From the NCBI RefSeq assembly GCF_000614545.1, contig NZ_BAKW01000006.1, positions 62,001 to 126,000 on the forward strand: DNA of 64,000 bases. The letters run 5' to 3'. A model generated the notes under the pieces. That model ran no database searches, was not told where the DNA came from, and was given only the letters and a program-made list of their open reading frames with translations. This document shows, piece after piece, positions 30,816 through 42,208 of the stretch (positions are counted from its first letter, which is position 1; every line of letters begins with the position of its first letter). Both the position numbers and the translations under genes were made by a program. Source of the DNA: Asaia platycodi JCM 25414 (lineage in GTDB: Bacteria; Pseudomonadota; Alphaproteobacteria; Acetobacterales; Acetobacteraceae).

Positions 30816-32552
30816 TCAGACGAGTTCCGCTCTCCAGTCTCTCTTCCTTGTCGACCTTCCAATACCGGGATTAAGACAGTTGCACGGGTCCAGATCCCGG
30901 TAATGGGAAAGTATTTCTTCGCCCGCCTTATAAAGATGACCGAGATTATGCTCTGCCGGATAGCGCGCCCCGCGCGTATCGAGCAGGTTGAGCATCTCGT
31001 GTTCGACATCCTCGGCTGACTCGCCCGGCTTCAAGACATAATCCTGATGCATCACGTGGCACAGAAAATGCCCGTAATAGAGCTTGTGTTCGATACGAGC
31101 ATCGAGCGCTTTGGGCAGTTTTTCGAACCACTGCGCGTCGTTGCGGCGCAGCGCGATGTCGAGAGCCACGATCTCACCAGCCTTATGGCCCAGCACGCTG
31201 CGATAACGCAGAGCTGCTCCGGCTGCTGCGAAACGATGCAGAAAAGCGCGCTTGCCCTCATCTTCGGTGCAGGCGAACCAACCGATCCCTTCCTGCCCTC
31301 CCTCGCCTTTTGCCGTAAGGGTTTCCAGATGGGCCTGTACCTTCGGCGACAGAGCGGCTGACACGCGCAGCATCAAATGATGCTCGAAGCGCTGCTCAAA
31401 AACCCGCATTTTCTCAGGGATCTGATTGGGGAGAAAACGCCCGATTTTCTGCATGAGACGGTCGGTGAGATTTTCCGGCAGGAAGCTCATCCCTGAGAAA
31501 AAATCGTCGAGCCAGGCCTTGGCGGCGAAAAGGCGCGGAATGGCGCGTGTTCCGGCATAGCGGATGAGCGCCACCGTATCGCGACCATAGGCCTCAGCAA
31601 TGCGAAACGCGTCGCGATGCATATATTCGCCTGCAATCGGCACTTCATCATAGGCCGTCAGCAGATGACGGCGGAGGGATTCGAGTGCCGCCGTGCTGTT
31701 GGTGCCAACATAGAAGACCTGGCTGTTCTTCTCTGCCGGGAAGGTATCGACACGCACGGCAAACACGATCAGCTTGCCCGCGCAGCCTGAAGCATCGAAC
31801 CAGCGCGCCTTATCCTGATTATAGCGCGCAGGCGTATCGGCCTCGACATCGCGCACATGACCGACATAGCGGTCATCATGGCCCTTGGCATCGAGCCACT
31901 CGATCTCGTCTTTGCTGAATGCACCGCTCTCGATCCGGGCAAGCGCCTTGACCGGGTCGCTATCGAGCTTGACGCCCAGACGATTGACGAGTTCGAGCCG
32001 CCCATCTGCCGTTACCCGACCGAAAAGGGCCATCTCGGTATAAGCGGGGCCGCGCTGCACCAGCGCACCACCCGAGTTATTGCTGATCCCGCCCAAAACT
32101 GACGCCCCGATGCAGGAAGAGCCGATGACGGAATGCGGCTCACGCCCATGACGGGCGAGCGTGGTTTCGAGCTTGTGCAAGGTGGTGCCAGGCAGACAGA
32201 TCACCTGTCTGCCGCCACCGAGCAGATGCATGCCACGCAGACGACGCGTGTTGATCAGAATGACCGGACGATCGTAATCATTGCCATCCGGGGTCGAACC
32301 ACCCGTCAGGCCTGTATTGGCCGCCTGAACGATCATGATCTGGTCTGCAGCCACGCAAAGCTCGGCCACACGCCAGAATTCAACCAGGGTACGCGGGCGT
32401 ATGACGGCCCGTACCTTACCCGAACCGAAGCGATACCCCTTCGTATAGGGTGCGGTAGCATGGGGCGCGACCAGCACATGCGGCGTGCCGACGATCTGGC
32501 GCAGCAGAACCAGCAGCCTGTCTGCGTGCAAAGTGGGTTCTGTCAGGCGCAT
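30816..32552 (-). CDS. dld: Quinone-dependent D-lactate dehydrogenase
   Basis: 578 residues from ATG 32552, with AAGGAAG upstream. FAD-binding type 4 domain (PRTLVEFWRV, AANTGLTGGSTPDG, SVIGSSCIGASVLGGISNNSGG), then the cap and membrane-binding domain typical of Dld (AGTRAIPRLFAAKAW) and the C-terminal HNLGHLYKA and LDPCNCLNPGIGR. It oxidises D-lactate to pyruvate at the inner membrane and feeds electrons to ubiquinone, here probably to the bd oxidase. D-lactate is also the product of the glyoxalase pathway. Frame intact. No linked lactate permease is seen. Confidence 0.93.
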   Translation of the reverse strand: MRLTEPTLHADRLLVLLRQIVGTPHVLVAPHATAPYTKGYRFGSGKVRAVIRPRTLVEFWRVAELCVAADQIMIVQAANTGLTGGSTPDGNDYDRPVILINTRRLRGMHLLGGGRQVICLPGTTLHKLETTLARHGREPHSVIGSSCIGASVLGGISNNSGGALVQRGPAYTEMALFGRVTADGRLELVNRLGVKLDSDPVKALARIESGAFSKDEIEWLDAKGHDDRYVGHVRDVEADTPARYNQDKARWFDASGCAGKLIVFAVRVDTFPAEKNSQVFYVGTNSTAALESLRRHLLTAYDEVPIAGEYMHRDAFRIAEAYGRDTVALIRYAGTRAIPRLFAAKAWLDDFFSGMSFLPENLTDRLMQKIGRFLPNQIPEKMRVFEQRFEHHLMLRVSAALSPKVQAHLETLTAKGEGGQEGIGWFACTEDEGKRAFLHRFAAAGAALRYRSVLGHKAGEIVALDIALRRNDAQWFEKLPKALDARIEHKLYYGHFLCHVMHQDYVLKPGESAEDVEHEMLNLLDTRGARYPAEHNLGHLYKAGEEILSHYRDLDPCNCLNPGIGRSTRKRDWRAELV

Positions 32553-32697
32553 GATCGTCTTCCTTCGCTTGGCGATGCCACAGACCGTTTCCGCCCCGGC
32601 ATCGATCGTTCGGCACTCATGCCAAACAGGAAAAAGCGACCTCGCAAGAAGCCGCCTCGCCCTGTCACGCCCCGGCAACCGGGGCGTCGCATAGGGG

Positions 32698-33959
<1,262 letters not shown>

Positions 33960-33981
33960 CGTAGTCGTTTCCCGTTAAAGC

Positions 33982-34760
33982 CTAGTCGATCGCAATAGCG
34001 CGTGGCTCGACCAGGCGTGCCGTAAAGATCGAGATTTCATACAGAAAGATCAGTGGCACGGCGAGACCCACCTGGGTGATCACATCGGGCGGCGCGAGGA
34101 TCGCCGCGATGACCGTTGCCCCGACAATGGCATAGCGACGGAATTTCCTGAGCCCTGCCGAGGTGACGATTCCCACACGCGCCAGAAGCGTCAGCACCAC
34201 GGGCAACTCGAAGGCGGCACCGAAGGCAAGGATCAGCTTCATCACAAGAGAGAGATAATCCGAGACCTTGGCCTGCAACTCGATATGCATGCCATGAGAA
34301 CCGCCGGGGCTGTCTGGAAGGACAGGAAGAAACGCCAGGCGATGGGAAAAATGAAGTAATACGCCATGGTCGCGCCAAGCAGGAACATGAGCGGGGTTGC
34401 GATCAGGAACGGGGCAAAAGCCCGCTTCTCATTGCGGTAAAGACCCGGCGCGATGAAAATCCAGGCCTGCATGGCCACAATCGGAAACGACAGGAAGATC
34501 GCCCCGAAGACCGCAACGCGCACATAGGTGAAAAACGCCTCTGAAAGCGCCGTATAGATCAGATGCGGCTGCTCGCCCTGCTGGCGCATGATCTTGGCCA
34601 ATGGGTCGGCCAGAAAGAGATAGATCTGCTCCGAGAAGTGATAGCAGACCAGAAAGGCGACGATAAACGCCGCCAGAGACCAGATGAGGCGCTTGCGCAG
34701 TTCGACCAGATGCTCGAGCAGCGGCATCGCCTTGTCGTCGAGGGAGTTTTCATTCGTCAT
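33982..34760 (-). CDS. tatC: Sec-independent protein translocase TatC, one frameshift
   Basis: About 259 residues, six membrane spans; the receptor subunit that recognises twin-arginine signals. Starts at ATG 34760, which overlaps the tatB stop (ATGA). N-terminal MPLLEHLVELRKRL is the family signature. The frame breaks near 34306 (FQTAP-GGSHGMHIELQAKVSDYLS), where one lost C explains it. The protein at 11999 carries a possible Tat signal and would be a client. No tatA lies in this cluster. Confidence 0.94.
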
Positions 34761-35389
34761 GGCGCGGTCGGACAATCTGGCTGTGTTGGGGTCGCAAGCG
34801 GCAATACAGGCGTCTCGGCCTCTTGGCTCGAATTTGTCTTCGCCTCAGGCGGTGGGTCGAGCGCGACGCGCCGCCCGTTATGGATGACACGCAATGGCGG
34901 TATGACCGAAGGCGCGTGCCAGAGTGTCTTTTCATGATTCAGGCGGCGCGCCGTCAAAGGCGGCAGAATAGCAGGGGCTAGCGCCTCTTCCTGCCGGGCC
35001 GGAGCGGTCTCGGTGTTGCTGACGCCCGGCCCGCTGACCGGAATGACGGAAGGAGCCGTTGACGCAACCGATGCCGATGCAGGCGCAGACAGAGATGGCG
35101 GCGGCCTGAAATCGAGGCTTTTGCTGATGGTCTGGTCTGAGTCGATCGTGCGGGCGATGCGGTCACGGAAATCGAAACGCTTGAGATCGCGCAGATGATC
35201 GCGCGCCTCGCCGAGATCGGCTTCCCGCACCATCTCGTCCACATGCCCCTGAAATTCCGACGCCATGCGACGTATGGCCTTGAGCCCCCGGCTGACGGCC
35301 CGGATGGCGGTCGGCATGTCCTTGGGGCCGATGAAAACCAGCGCCACAATGACTATCAGCGCAATTTCCGACCAGCTAAAATCGAACAT
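34757..35389 (-). CDS. tatB: Sec-independent protein translocase TatB
   Basis: 210 residues from ATG 35389 with GGGGA five bases upstream. N-terminal membrane helix (MFDFSWSEIALIVIVALVFIGPKDMP) with the Glu and the G-P hinge of TatB, an amphipathic helix, then a long Pro/Ala-rich tail that is longer than in enterobacteria. It works with TatC as the receptor complex. It is 38 bp behind scpB and overlaps tatC by four bases. Confidence 0.92.
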   Translation of the reverse strand: MFDFSWSEIALIVIVALVFIGPKDMPTAIRAVSRGLKAIRRMASEFQGHVDEMVREADLGEARDHLRDLKRFDFRDRIARTIDSDQTISKSLDFRPPPSLSAPASASVASTAPSVIPVSGPGVSNTETAPARQEEALAPAILPPLTARRLNHEKTLWHAPSVIPPLRVIHNGRRVALDPPPEAKTNSSQEAETPVLPLATPTQPDCPTAP

Positions 35390-35427
35390 CTTCCCCACTC
35401 ATCACAAAAGCCCGATAAACGAGGCGC

Positions 35428-36003
35428 CTATTTTATGCCCTGCTGGGTCACGACACGGCCTGCCTGCCCTACCGCATCGGGATCGAGCAGCAGCTCGTCA
35501 CGACGCGGCAGGGCGCCAAGATCGCTCAGGCCGAAACTGCTGAGAAAATGCGCCGAAGTCCCCCAGAGAATGGGCCGACCCGGCACCTCCTTGCGCCCTT
35601 TCGGCATGATCAGTCCATCCTCGATCAGCGTGTCGAGCACGGTCTGACTCAGCGAAACGCCGCGTATGCCTTCGATATCGGCGCGCGTGCAGGGCTGATG
35701 ATAGGCGATGATCGCGAGCGTTTCCATGGCGGAACGGCTCAGACGCCGGGGTTTCTCGATGACGCGTGTAAGAGCCGGCGCGATTTCGGACCGCGTCCGG
35801 AATTGCCAGCCTTTGGCAATTGCCACGAGTTCGACCGCATGATCCTCGTAGCGCGCGATGATGATTGCCAGCACGGGGCCGAGAGCCGTTTCCTCAGCGC
35901 CTTGGGTGACCAGAAACTGTTTGAGCGTGTTTTCCGAAACCGGCTCGGCACTGGCGAAAATCAGCCCTTCCACCAGGCGGGAAAGGGGTGTCAGCGCGTC
36001 CAT
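35428..36003 (-). CDS. scpB: Segregation and condensation protein B
   Basis: 191 residues from ATG 36003, whose A is also the last base of the scpA stop (TGATG); GGAGG lies 13 bases upstream. Two winged-helix domains (LVEGLIFASAEPVS and AIIAYHQPCTRADIEGIRGV) are typical of ScpB, the kleisin-associated partner of SMC in chromosome segregation. A GTG one codon earlier is possible. Adjacent to scpA as in most genomes. Confidence 0.94.
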   Translation of the reverse strand: MDALTPLSRLVEGLIFASAEPVSENTLKQFLVTQGAEETALGPVLAIIIARYEDHAVELVAIAKGWQFRTRSEIAPALTRVIEKPRRLSRSAMETLAIIAYHQPCTRADIEGIRGVSLSQTVLDTLIEDGLIMPKGRKEVPGRPILWGTSAHFLSSFGLSDLGALPRRDELLLDPDAVGQAGRVVTQQGIK

Positions 36004-36806
36004 CACTCTGTTTCCTCCTGGGAGTCTTCCTTTTGTGGCGCCCTGAGCAGGATCTCGGAAAAAATCCCTTCCTGCTTCAATTCTACAGCGCCGCTCTTGG
36101 CCATTTCGAGCCCGGCCACGAGCGCACTGGCCAGAGCCGCCGCACGCGCGCGCGGTGCCGCGCTTTCCTGAGCGGGCAGCAGCGAGGTGAGCTTCTGCCA
36201 GCCTGCCACCTCGCTCGCATTGAGCAGGCGTTGCAGCGCCGACACCGCTTCGGTGACGGTCCAGTAGCGCGGGCGGGGCGGGGCGTAGAAGCGCTTGCGA
36301 CCACGACGGCGGGTCATGGCAAGATACGCCGTGATCAGCCCGATCATATCGACACGCAGGCCGGAGCGGTCGATCTGCGTCATGTCTTCACCGCAGCCCC
36401 GGGCGAAGACATGCTCACCCAGACGCGGACGGTTATCCAGCCAGAGCGCGAGGCCGCGTATGGCTTCAAGCTCCAGCAGCCTGCCCTGAAGCAGCTCGGC
36501 AGCTTCTTCCGCTTCGCCATCGGGTTCGCTCTCGGCGGGTAGGAGCAGGCGCGATTTGAGCCAGGTCAGCCAAGCCGCCATGACCAGCCAGTCTGCCGCC
36601 AGTTCGAGCCTGATCTGACGCGCCCCCTCGACGAAGCCGAGATATTGTTCGACCAGTTGCAGGATCGAGATCTGCGCCAGATCAACCTTCTGGGCACGGG
36701 CCAGATCGAGCAGCAGATCCAGCGGCCCTTCGAACCCCGTCAGAGACAGATGGGGCGCGGTTTCCGGCTCCGCGCCCGTCGGAAAGACGAGACCCCCTTC
36801 ACCCAT
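36003..36806 (-). CDS. scpA: Segregation and condensation protein A
   Basis: 267 residues. Kleisin of the SMC-ScpAB complex: the N-terminal FEGPLDLLLDLARAQKVDLAQISI is the family signature, the central part is acidic, and the C-terminal winged helix contacts the SMC head. It starts 5 bp after the SPOR-domain gene and overlaps scpB by one base. Confidence 0.94.
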   Translation of the reverse strand: MGEGGLVFPTGAEPETAPHLSLTGFEGPLDLLLDLARAQKVDLAQISILQLVEQYLGFVEGARQIRLELAADWLVMAAWLTWLKSRLLLPAESEPDGEAEEAAELLQGRLLELEAIRGLALWLDNRPRLGEHVFARGCGEDMTQIDRSGLRVDMIGLITAYLAMTRRRGRKRFYAPPRPRYWTVTEAVSALQRLLNASEVAGWQKLTSLLPAQESAAPRARAAALASALVAGLEMAKSGAVELKQEGIFSEILLRAPQKEDSQEETE

Positions 36807-36811
36807 TGCGG

Positions 36812-37852
36812 TCAGAAAACAGCCGGTGTGCAGGCGATGGAGCGCGCATGCAGACGCACGCAGAAAGCACGCGCCGCCTGTGCCGATTCGAAGCCGCCAA
36901 TGCGCAGACGATAGAAGACATGACCGTTGATCGCCTTCTGCTCGATAACCGGCTCATGGCTCGACAGCAGATCGCTTGCCTGTCTGGAAAGCTTGCTCCA
37001 GGTCGCTTTGGCGTCAGCATCGCTTCCAAGTGCTGCAAGCTGCACCATATGCCCGCTGCTTTCCGTTTTACCCGTCGTGACGGGAGACGGAGCGGGCGCA
37101 GGCTTCGCCTCTTCCGTCTTCTGCGGGGCCTGGGGTTTTGCTTCCGGCCTGGATTCTTCCTGCTTGCGGGGCGCCGGTTCGCCAGGCTTTTCCTCAGGTT
37201 CGGCAGGAGAGGCTGCGGCAGGCGCCTCCGGCTTTTGAGTCGGAGCCGTGCTGTCAGACGGATCGGCAGCCCGGGCATCCTTTGCCGCTGACGGGGCCGA
37301 AGGGGGCGTCTCTGGCGCCGTGCGGGCGGCCAGTGCCTCGGGGCGCGGCTGCTCGGGTTCAGGCGCGAGATGCGCTTCGCCCTGCCCTGTCACGTCGAGA
37401 TCTGTGCCATCGCCCATGATCTGCATGCCGCCGGGGTCTGCCGGGCGATCACGCACGGGGCCAGGTGGCGGACCGATAACCGGAATACCGCCGGAATGGC
37501 CACCAAGAAGAGACCAGCCACCAACACCCACGACCAACAGCGCGCCGAGCCCTGCTGCGCCATAAACGAGGCGACGCGTCATGACATCGGAACCGAGCAG
37601 CGCGCCCAGGCCGCCACCTGTCGCCGCGCGACGACGAAAGACGGGCTCGTCGTCATAATCGGCACTCAGGCGTTCGCGCGGGGAGGAAGCGCGAGGATTG
37701 TCACGCGCCGAGGCGGACTCAGTCCCGTAGGAAGGCGGCCGCGTATCGGTGAAGCGCGGATCACTGGCGCGTCGCTCATTGCCGCCGGGCTGACGGGGAC
37801 GGTCATCGCCCCCCTGCCGGTCGTCGCGCCAGTCTGGCGTGTCGTCGTTCAT
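36812..37852 (-). CDS. SPOR-domain protein with one membrane span
   Basis: 346 residues. Cytosolic charged N-terminus (about 90 residues, many Arg and Asp), one membrane span near 95-117, a long periplasmic Pro/Ala/Glu-rich linker, then a C-terminal SPOR domain (residues 268-346: HMVQLAALGSDADAKATW ... YRLRIGGFESAQAARAFC) that binds denuded septal peptidoglycan. It resembles the FtsN/DedD-type proteins placed between argS and scpA in alphaproteobacteria. Its ATG overlaps the argS stop (ATGA), so expression follows argS. No nagZ gene intervenes here. Confidence 0.85.
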   Translation of the reverse strand: MNDDTPDWRDDRQGGDDRPRQPGGNERRASDPRFTDTRPPSYGTESASARDNPRASSPRERLSADYDDEPVFRRRAATGGGLGALLGSDVMTRRLVYGAAGLGALLVVGVGGWSLLGGHSGGIPVIGPPPGPVRDRPADPGGMQIMGDGTDLDVTGQGEAHLAPEPEQPRPEALAARTAPETPPSAPSAAKDARAADPSDSTAPTQKPEAPAAASPAEPEEKPGEPAPRKQEESRPEAKPQAPQKTEEAKPAPAPSPVTTGKTESSGHMVQLAALGSDADAKATWSKLSRQASDLLSSHEPVIEQKAINGHVFYRLRIGGFESAQAARAFCVRLHARSIACTPAVF

Positions 37853-39653
37853 CGCATCTCCTCAACCGGCTCGACACCGAGAATGGCCAGACCGCAGCGC
37901 AGCACGCTGGCAACCGAGGCCACGAGCGCGAGCTTGGCCAGACTCGCCGCCTTGTCCTGCTCGTGCAGGAAGCGCAGCGTCGTATCCTCACGGCCCTTGT
38001 TCCACAAGGCATGGAAATCGGCTGCCAGCTCACCGCAGTAATAGGCGATGCGATGCGGCTCGCGCGTCTGGGCCGCGCCTTCAACCACGCGCGGGAAGGT
38101 GGAAAGGCGGCGCAGGACGGCAAGCTCGACATCGGAATCGAGACGCGACAGCTCGGCACCGAGCAGCGCGGCATCGCTCGTCACATCAGCGCCGAACATC
38201 GTCTCGGCGCTGCGCATGACCGAGCGGCAGCGCGCATGGGCGTATTGCACGTAGAACACGGGGTTATCGCGCGTCTGGGCCACGACGGCATCCAGATCGA
38301 AATCCATCTGCGCATCGGCCTTGCGCGTCAGCATGGTGAAGCGCACGGCATCGCGCCCTACCTCATCGAGCAGGTCGCGCAGCGTAACGAAAGTACCGGC
38401 GCGCTTGGACATGCGCACGGGCTCGCCGCCCTTCATGATGCGCACGATCTGGCACATCACGACCTCGAAACCCGTCTTGCCATCGGTCAGGGCACTAACC
38501 GCAGCGCGCATACGCGAGACATAGCCGCCATGATCGGCGCCGAGCACGTCGATCAGTTCATCGGCGTTTCGGGCCTTCTGGGCGTGATAGCCAATGTCAT
38601 TGGCGAAATAGGTGTTGCTGCCATCCGACTTACGCAGGGCACGATCGACGTCATCGCCGAACTGGGTGGAGCGGAACAGGGTCTGGGGGCGCGGCTCCCA
38701 GTCTTCCGGTGTCTTGCCCTTGGGGGGCTCGAGCACGCCTTCATAGAGAAGGCCCTTGGCGTCGAGCGCGTTGATAGCCTCATCGACCTGACCGCTGGCC
38801 AGCGTCTCGGCCTCGGAGGAAAACACTTCGTGATGAATGCCCAGCAGGCCGAGATCGGTGCGGATCTCTTCCATCATCACCTTGAGCGTGGCAGCGCGCA
38901 CGGTGTCGAACCAGACAGACGGGTCTGTCGCCTGCCCGACGGCATCGGCAAGGCTCTTGCCATGTTCGGCCGCAAGCGATTCACCGATCGGGATCAGATA
39001 ATCGCCCTGATATTGCAGACCGGTCGGAGTCAGTGCCGAGAACGTCTCGACATCGACCTGCGTGCCGATAGCCTGAAGATAGCGCCAATACGCCGCCCAG
39101 GTGAGCGCAATGACCTGAGCCCCGGCATCGTTGATGTAGTATTCCTTCGTGACCTTGTGGCCGGTCTTGGCCAGAAGATTGGCCAGCGCATCGCCCACCA
39201 CCGCGCCACGGCAATGCCCGACATGCATCGGGCCGGTCGGGTTGGCAGAGACATATTCCACATTGACGCGCCTGTCGGCACCAAGCGCGATTCACCGAAA
39301 CGCGGCCCGGCCTCGATAACAGAGCGCGCTACCGATTGCAGCACGTCAGGGCTCAGCGTCAGATTCACGAAGCCCGGCCCGGCGGATTCCGCTTTGGCCA
39401 CACCGGGAAGCGCCGAAAGCAGCGGCACAAGATCGGCCGCGATATCAGCCGGGCGACGACGCGCGAATTTCGAGGCCAGAAGCGCCGCATTGGTTGCCAT
39501 GTCACCATGGGCAGCATCGCGCGCCGGGGTGAGTTCAACACGCGCCGCGATGTCATCCGGCAGATCGGCCACGACCGAACGCAAAGCCTCTCGCACCTGC
39601 CCCTGATAACGGGCGAAAAGGCAATCTGTGGTGGGCACTTGTGTATCGGACAT
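37849..39653 (-). CDS. argS: Arginyl-tRNA synthetase, one frameshift
   Basis: About 601 residues. N-terminal Add1 domain for tRNA, HIGH-like HVGHCRG in ANPTGPMHVGH, KMSKS-like RMSKRAG, and the alpha-helical anticodon-binding domain ending in VEEMR. The frame breaks near 39279 (FGESRL-GADRRVNVEYVSANP), where one lost G restores it. It is first in a row with the SPOR, scp and tat genes. Essential, so the break is not biological. Confidence 0.95.
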
Positions 39654-39692
39654 GAGGGCGTTGCGTTCCTGACGTGGTTCTTGCTGCCTGTA

Positions 39693-40860
39693 TCAACCCA
39701 GCATGGAGAGTTCCGTCAACCGTCGATGTTCATCCATCGCAAAACGATCGGTCATTCCTGCTATATAATCCGCCACGACGCGGCGTCGACCAGCCTCGTC
39801 TGCGGCCTTCGCCTTCTCGCGCCAGCCATCGGGCAGAAGGCTCGGATCTTCGGATAATATCTCGAAAACCTCTGTCGTCGCCAAGCGCGCCTTGCGTGTC
39901 ATGCGGTTCACCTTCCAGTGACGATACATGCGGGCATAGAGAAACTTGCGGATCTCCTTGTTCTCACGCGCAATGGTCTCGCTGAAGGCCACGACCGGCC
40001 CGGCGGCATGACGGATATCATCGGCCGATTCCGGCTTCAGGGCGTCGATATTGGCCCGCGTCTGCTGTGTCAGATCGGTGGCAAGCACATTGATGACCTG
40101 ACGGATCGTCTCGTGCCGGATACGCCGCTCACGCTCGTAGCGATCATCGGCGCGGGCACCTGCCATGCGCGTTCAAGCGCCGGCCCCACGATGGGGAGAC
40201 CCGCAATATCGTCGAGTGCGAGCAACCCGGCGCGCAGCCCGTCATCGAGATCATGGCCATGATAGGCAATATCGTCGGCAAGGGCCGCGACCTGCGCCTC
40301 TGCCGAAGCGTAGCTGGCAAGGTCGAGATGATGGCGCGCATCATATTCCAGCAGATAGGGCGTGGGACGCTTGACCGGCCCGTTATGCTTGGCCAGCCCT
40401 TCGAGCGTCTCCCAGGTCAGGTTCAGCCCGTCGAAAGCGTGATAGCGGCCTTCGAGATGCGTCACGAGGCGCAGCGACTGGGTGTTATGGTCGAACCCGC
40501 CCCAGTCTTTCATGCAGAGCTTCAACGCATCCTCACCCGCATGGCCAAAAGGCGTGTGGCCGAGATCATGCGCCAGTGCCAGCGCCTCCGTAAGATCCTC
40601 GTCAAGCTGCAACTGTCGGGCGATGGAGCGCGCAATCTGCGCCACTTCGAGCGAATGCGTCAGACGCGTACGGAAAAATCACCCTCGTGGTTGATGAAGA
40701 CCTGCGTCTTGTATTGCAGCGTTCGGAACCCCGCCGAATGGATGACGCGATCGCGGTCACGCTGCCAGGGCGAGCGCGTGGGCGCGTCTTCCTCTGCGTG
40801 AAGACGGCCTCGCGCGGTCTCGCGACGCACGGCATAGGGGGCGACATCCTGGCTGATCAT
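39693..40860 (-). CDS. dgt: dGTPase-like HD-domain triphosphohydrolase, two frameshifts
   Basis: About 390 residues from ATG 40860 ([14 protein letters not shown]). HD-domain metal motif H...HD seen as [14 protein letters not shown] and [16 protein letters not shown], and a later [15 protein letters not shown]. It removes triphosphate from dNTPs. Breaks near 40678 ([11 protein letters not shown], a lost T in a T run) and 40163 ([15 protein letters not shown], a lost G) are one-base losses. Divergent from erpA with a 58-bp gap. Confidence 0.92.
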
Positions 40861-40918
40861 CCGGTTTCTCCACATCACCCGCTTTGAGAGGGCGCATTGG
40901 CGCATTATATGGGAAAAG

Positions 40919-41293
40919 ATGAGCCAGACCACGCCCCTCTCCCCCGCAGCGCCCCTTTCGGGACGCTTTTCGGTCTCCGCCGGTGCCGCCGCCCGGATTT
41001 CGGAGATCATCTCGCAGCAGGCCGATCCGGCGGGGCTTGCCCTGCGCGTGGCGGTTCTGGCCGGGGGATGTAACGGCTTTCAGTATCAGTTCAAGCTCGA
41101 CACGGATCGCGCCGCCGATGACGTGGTGATCGAGCAGGATGGCGCAACCGTTCTGGTCGACCCGGTGAGTCTCGATCTGCTCGAAGGGGCGCAGCTCGAA
41201 TTCATCGACAAGCTGATGGGAGCGCATTTCGCCGTCACCAACCCCAACGCCGCCTCGTCATGCGGTTGCGGCACCAGCTTTTCGCTGGCGTGA
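40919..41293 (+). CDS. erpA: Iron-sulfur cluster insertion protein ErpA/IscA family
   Basis: 124 residues of the HesB/IscA family with the three cluster-binding cysteines: Cys in AGGCNGFQY and the C-terminal SSCGCGTSF pair. It carries Fe-S clusters to target proteins. The N-terminal 15 residues are an extra polar stretch. It precedes xthA by 10 bp, and the two probably share a transcript. ErpA is the usual name for this context; IscA cannot be excluded. Confidence 0.88.
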   Translation: MSQTTPLSPAAPLSGRFSVSAGAAARISEIISQQADPAGLALRVAVLAGGCNGFQYQFKLDTDRAADDVVIEQDGATVLVDPVSLDLLEGAQLEFIDKLMGAHFAVTNPNAASSCGCGTSFSLA

Positions 41294-41303
41294 GACTTTC
41301 TCG

Positions 41304-42071
41304 ATGAGCTTCACTTTCGCGAGCTGGAACGTCAATTCCATCCGTCAACGCGAGCGCCATGTTCTGGACTGGCTCGACCGTGTCAAACCCGATCTGCTCT
41401 GCCTTCAGGAGCTGAAATGCGAGACTTCTGTCTTTCCGACGAGTTTCGCAGAAGCGGGCTATCATCCGGTCGTGGTGGGGCAAAAGGCCTATAACGGCGT
41501 GGCCATGCTGACGCGCGAACCGGCAGAAGTGACCAATCTTAGCCTGCCGGGTTTCGAGAACGACGCCTCACGCTATGTCGAATTGCGCATGAACTGCATG
41601 GTGATCGGCAATCTCTATCTGCCCAACGGCAATTCCGGTGGCGCGGCAGGGTTTGAGACCAAGCTGAATTTTCTCGAGGCTCTGGCTGACAGGGCCCGTG
41701 CGCTTCTGGAAGCAGAAGAGGATTTTCTTTTCACCGGCGATTTCAATGTCTGCCCGACGTATGAGGATTTCGCCCCCGGTGCCCTGAGCCCGGACGATGC
41801 GCTTTTACGGCCAGAAAGCCGTGCAGGCTGGCATCGCCTTCTCTGGCTCGGTCTGACCGATGCCCTGCGCGCGCTTCACCCCACCGGGCGCCATTATACA
41901 TTCTATGATTACCAGAATGCCGCTTTCCAGCGGAATTCTGGCCTGCGTATCGACCACGCCCTTCTTTCGCCCCGTCTGGCCGAACGCCTCGTTTCCGTCA
42001 CACCCGATCGCGACGAGCGTGCCAAAGATCAGCCTTCGGATCATATCCCTCTGATCGTGACGCTCGCCTGA
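41304..42071 (+). CDS. xthA: Exodeoxyribonuclease III
   Basis: 255 residues of the AP-endonuclease/exonuclease family. Catalytic residues lie in FASWNVNSIRQR (Asn), LQELKCE (Glu metal ligand), FTGDFNVCP (Asp, Asn) and SDHIPL (His). It cuts at abasic sites and degrades 3' ends in base-excision repair. Frame intact. Two hairpins follow between it and the convergent hmp gene. Confidence 0.95.
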   Translation: MSFTFASWNVNSIRQRERHVLDWLDRVKPDLLCLQELKCETSVFPTSFAEAGYHPVVVGQKAYNGVAMLTREPAEVTNLSLPGFENDASRYVELRMNCMVIGNLYLPNGNSGGAAGFETKLNFLEALADRARALLEAEEDFLFTGDFNVCPTYEDFAPGALSPDDALLRPESRAGWHRLLWLGLTDALRALHPTGRHYTFYDYQNAAFQRNSGLRIDHALLSPRLAERLVSVTPDRDERAKDQPSDHIPLIVTLA

Positions 42072-42083
42072 GATCGTTGCCGC

Positions 42084-42109
42084 CCGTGATGCCTCTCAGG
42101 GCATCACGG
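42084..42109 (+). terminator. Hairpin after xthA
   Basis: Perfect 10-bp stem CCGTGATGCC (42084-42093) with GGCATCACGG (42100-42109), loop TCTCAG, followed by AAAAG. It starts 13 bp after the xthA stop. Confidence 0.7.
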
Positions 42110-42148
42110 AAAAGTCGCCGAAGCCTCGCTGCGCGGATGGGGAGCAGC

Positions 42149-42170
42149 GGGCCGAGCCGAGGCTCGGCCC
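42149..42170. terminator. Second hairpin between xthA and hmp
   Basis: 8-bp GC stem GGGCCGAG (42149-42156) with CTCGGCCC (42163-42170) and a 6-base loop. It lies 39 bp after the hmp stop on the minus strand and may end hmp transcription. Confidence 0.55.
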
Positions 42171-42208
42171 CCCGAAAATCGGGACACCCCATCCCGTAGA
42201 ATCAGGCC

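Noticed and set aside
37963..39606. A 547-codon open frame on the plus strand
   Set aside because: It is the exact antisense of argS, which has all synthetase motifs. The long open frame is a side effect of high GC content.
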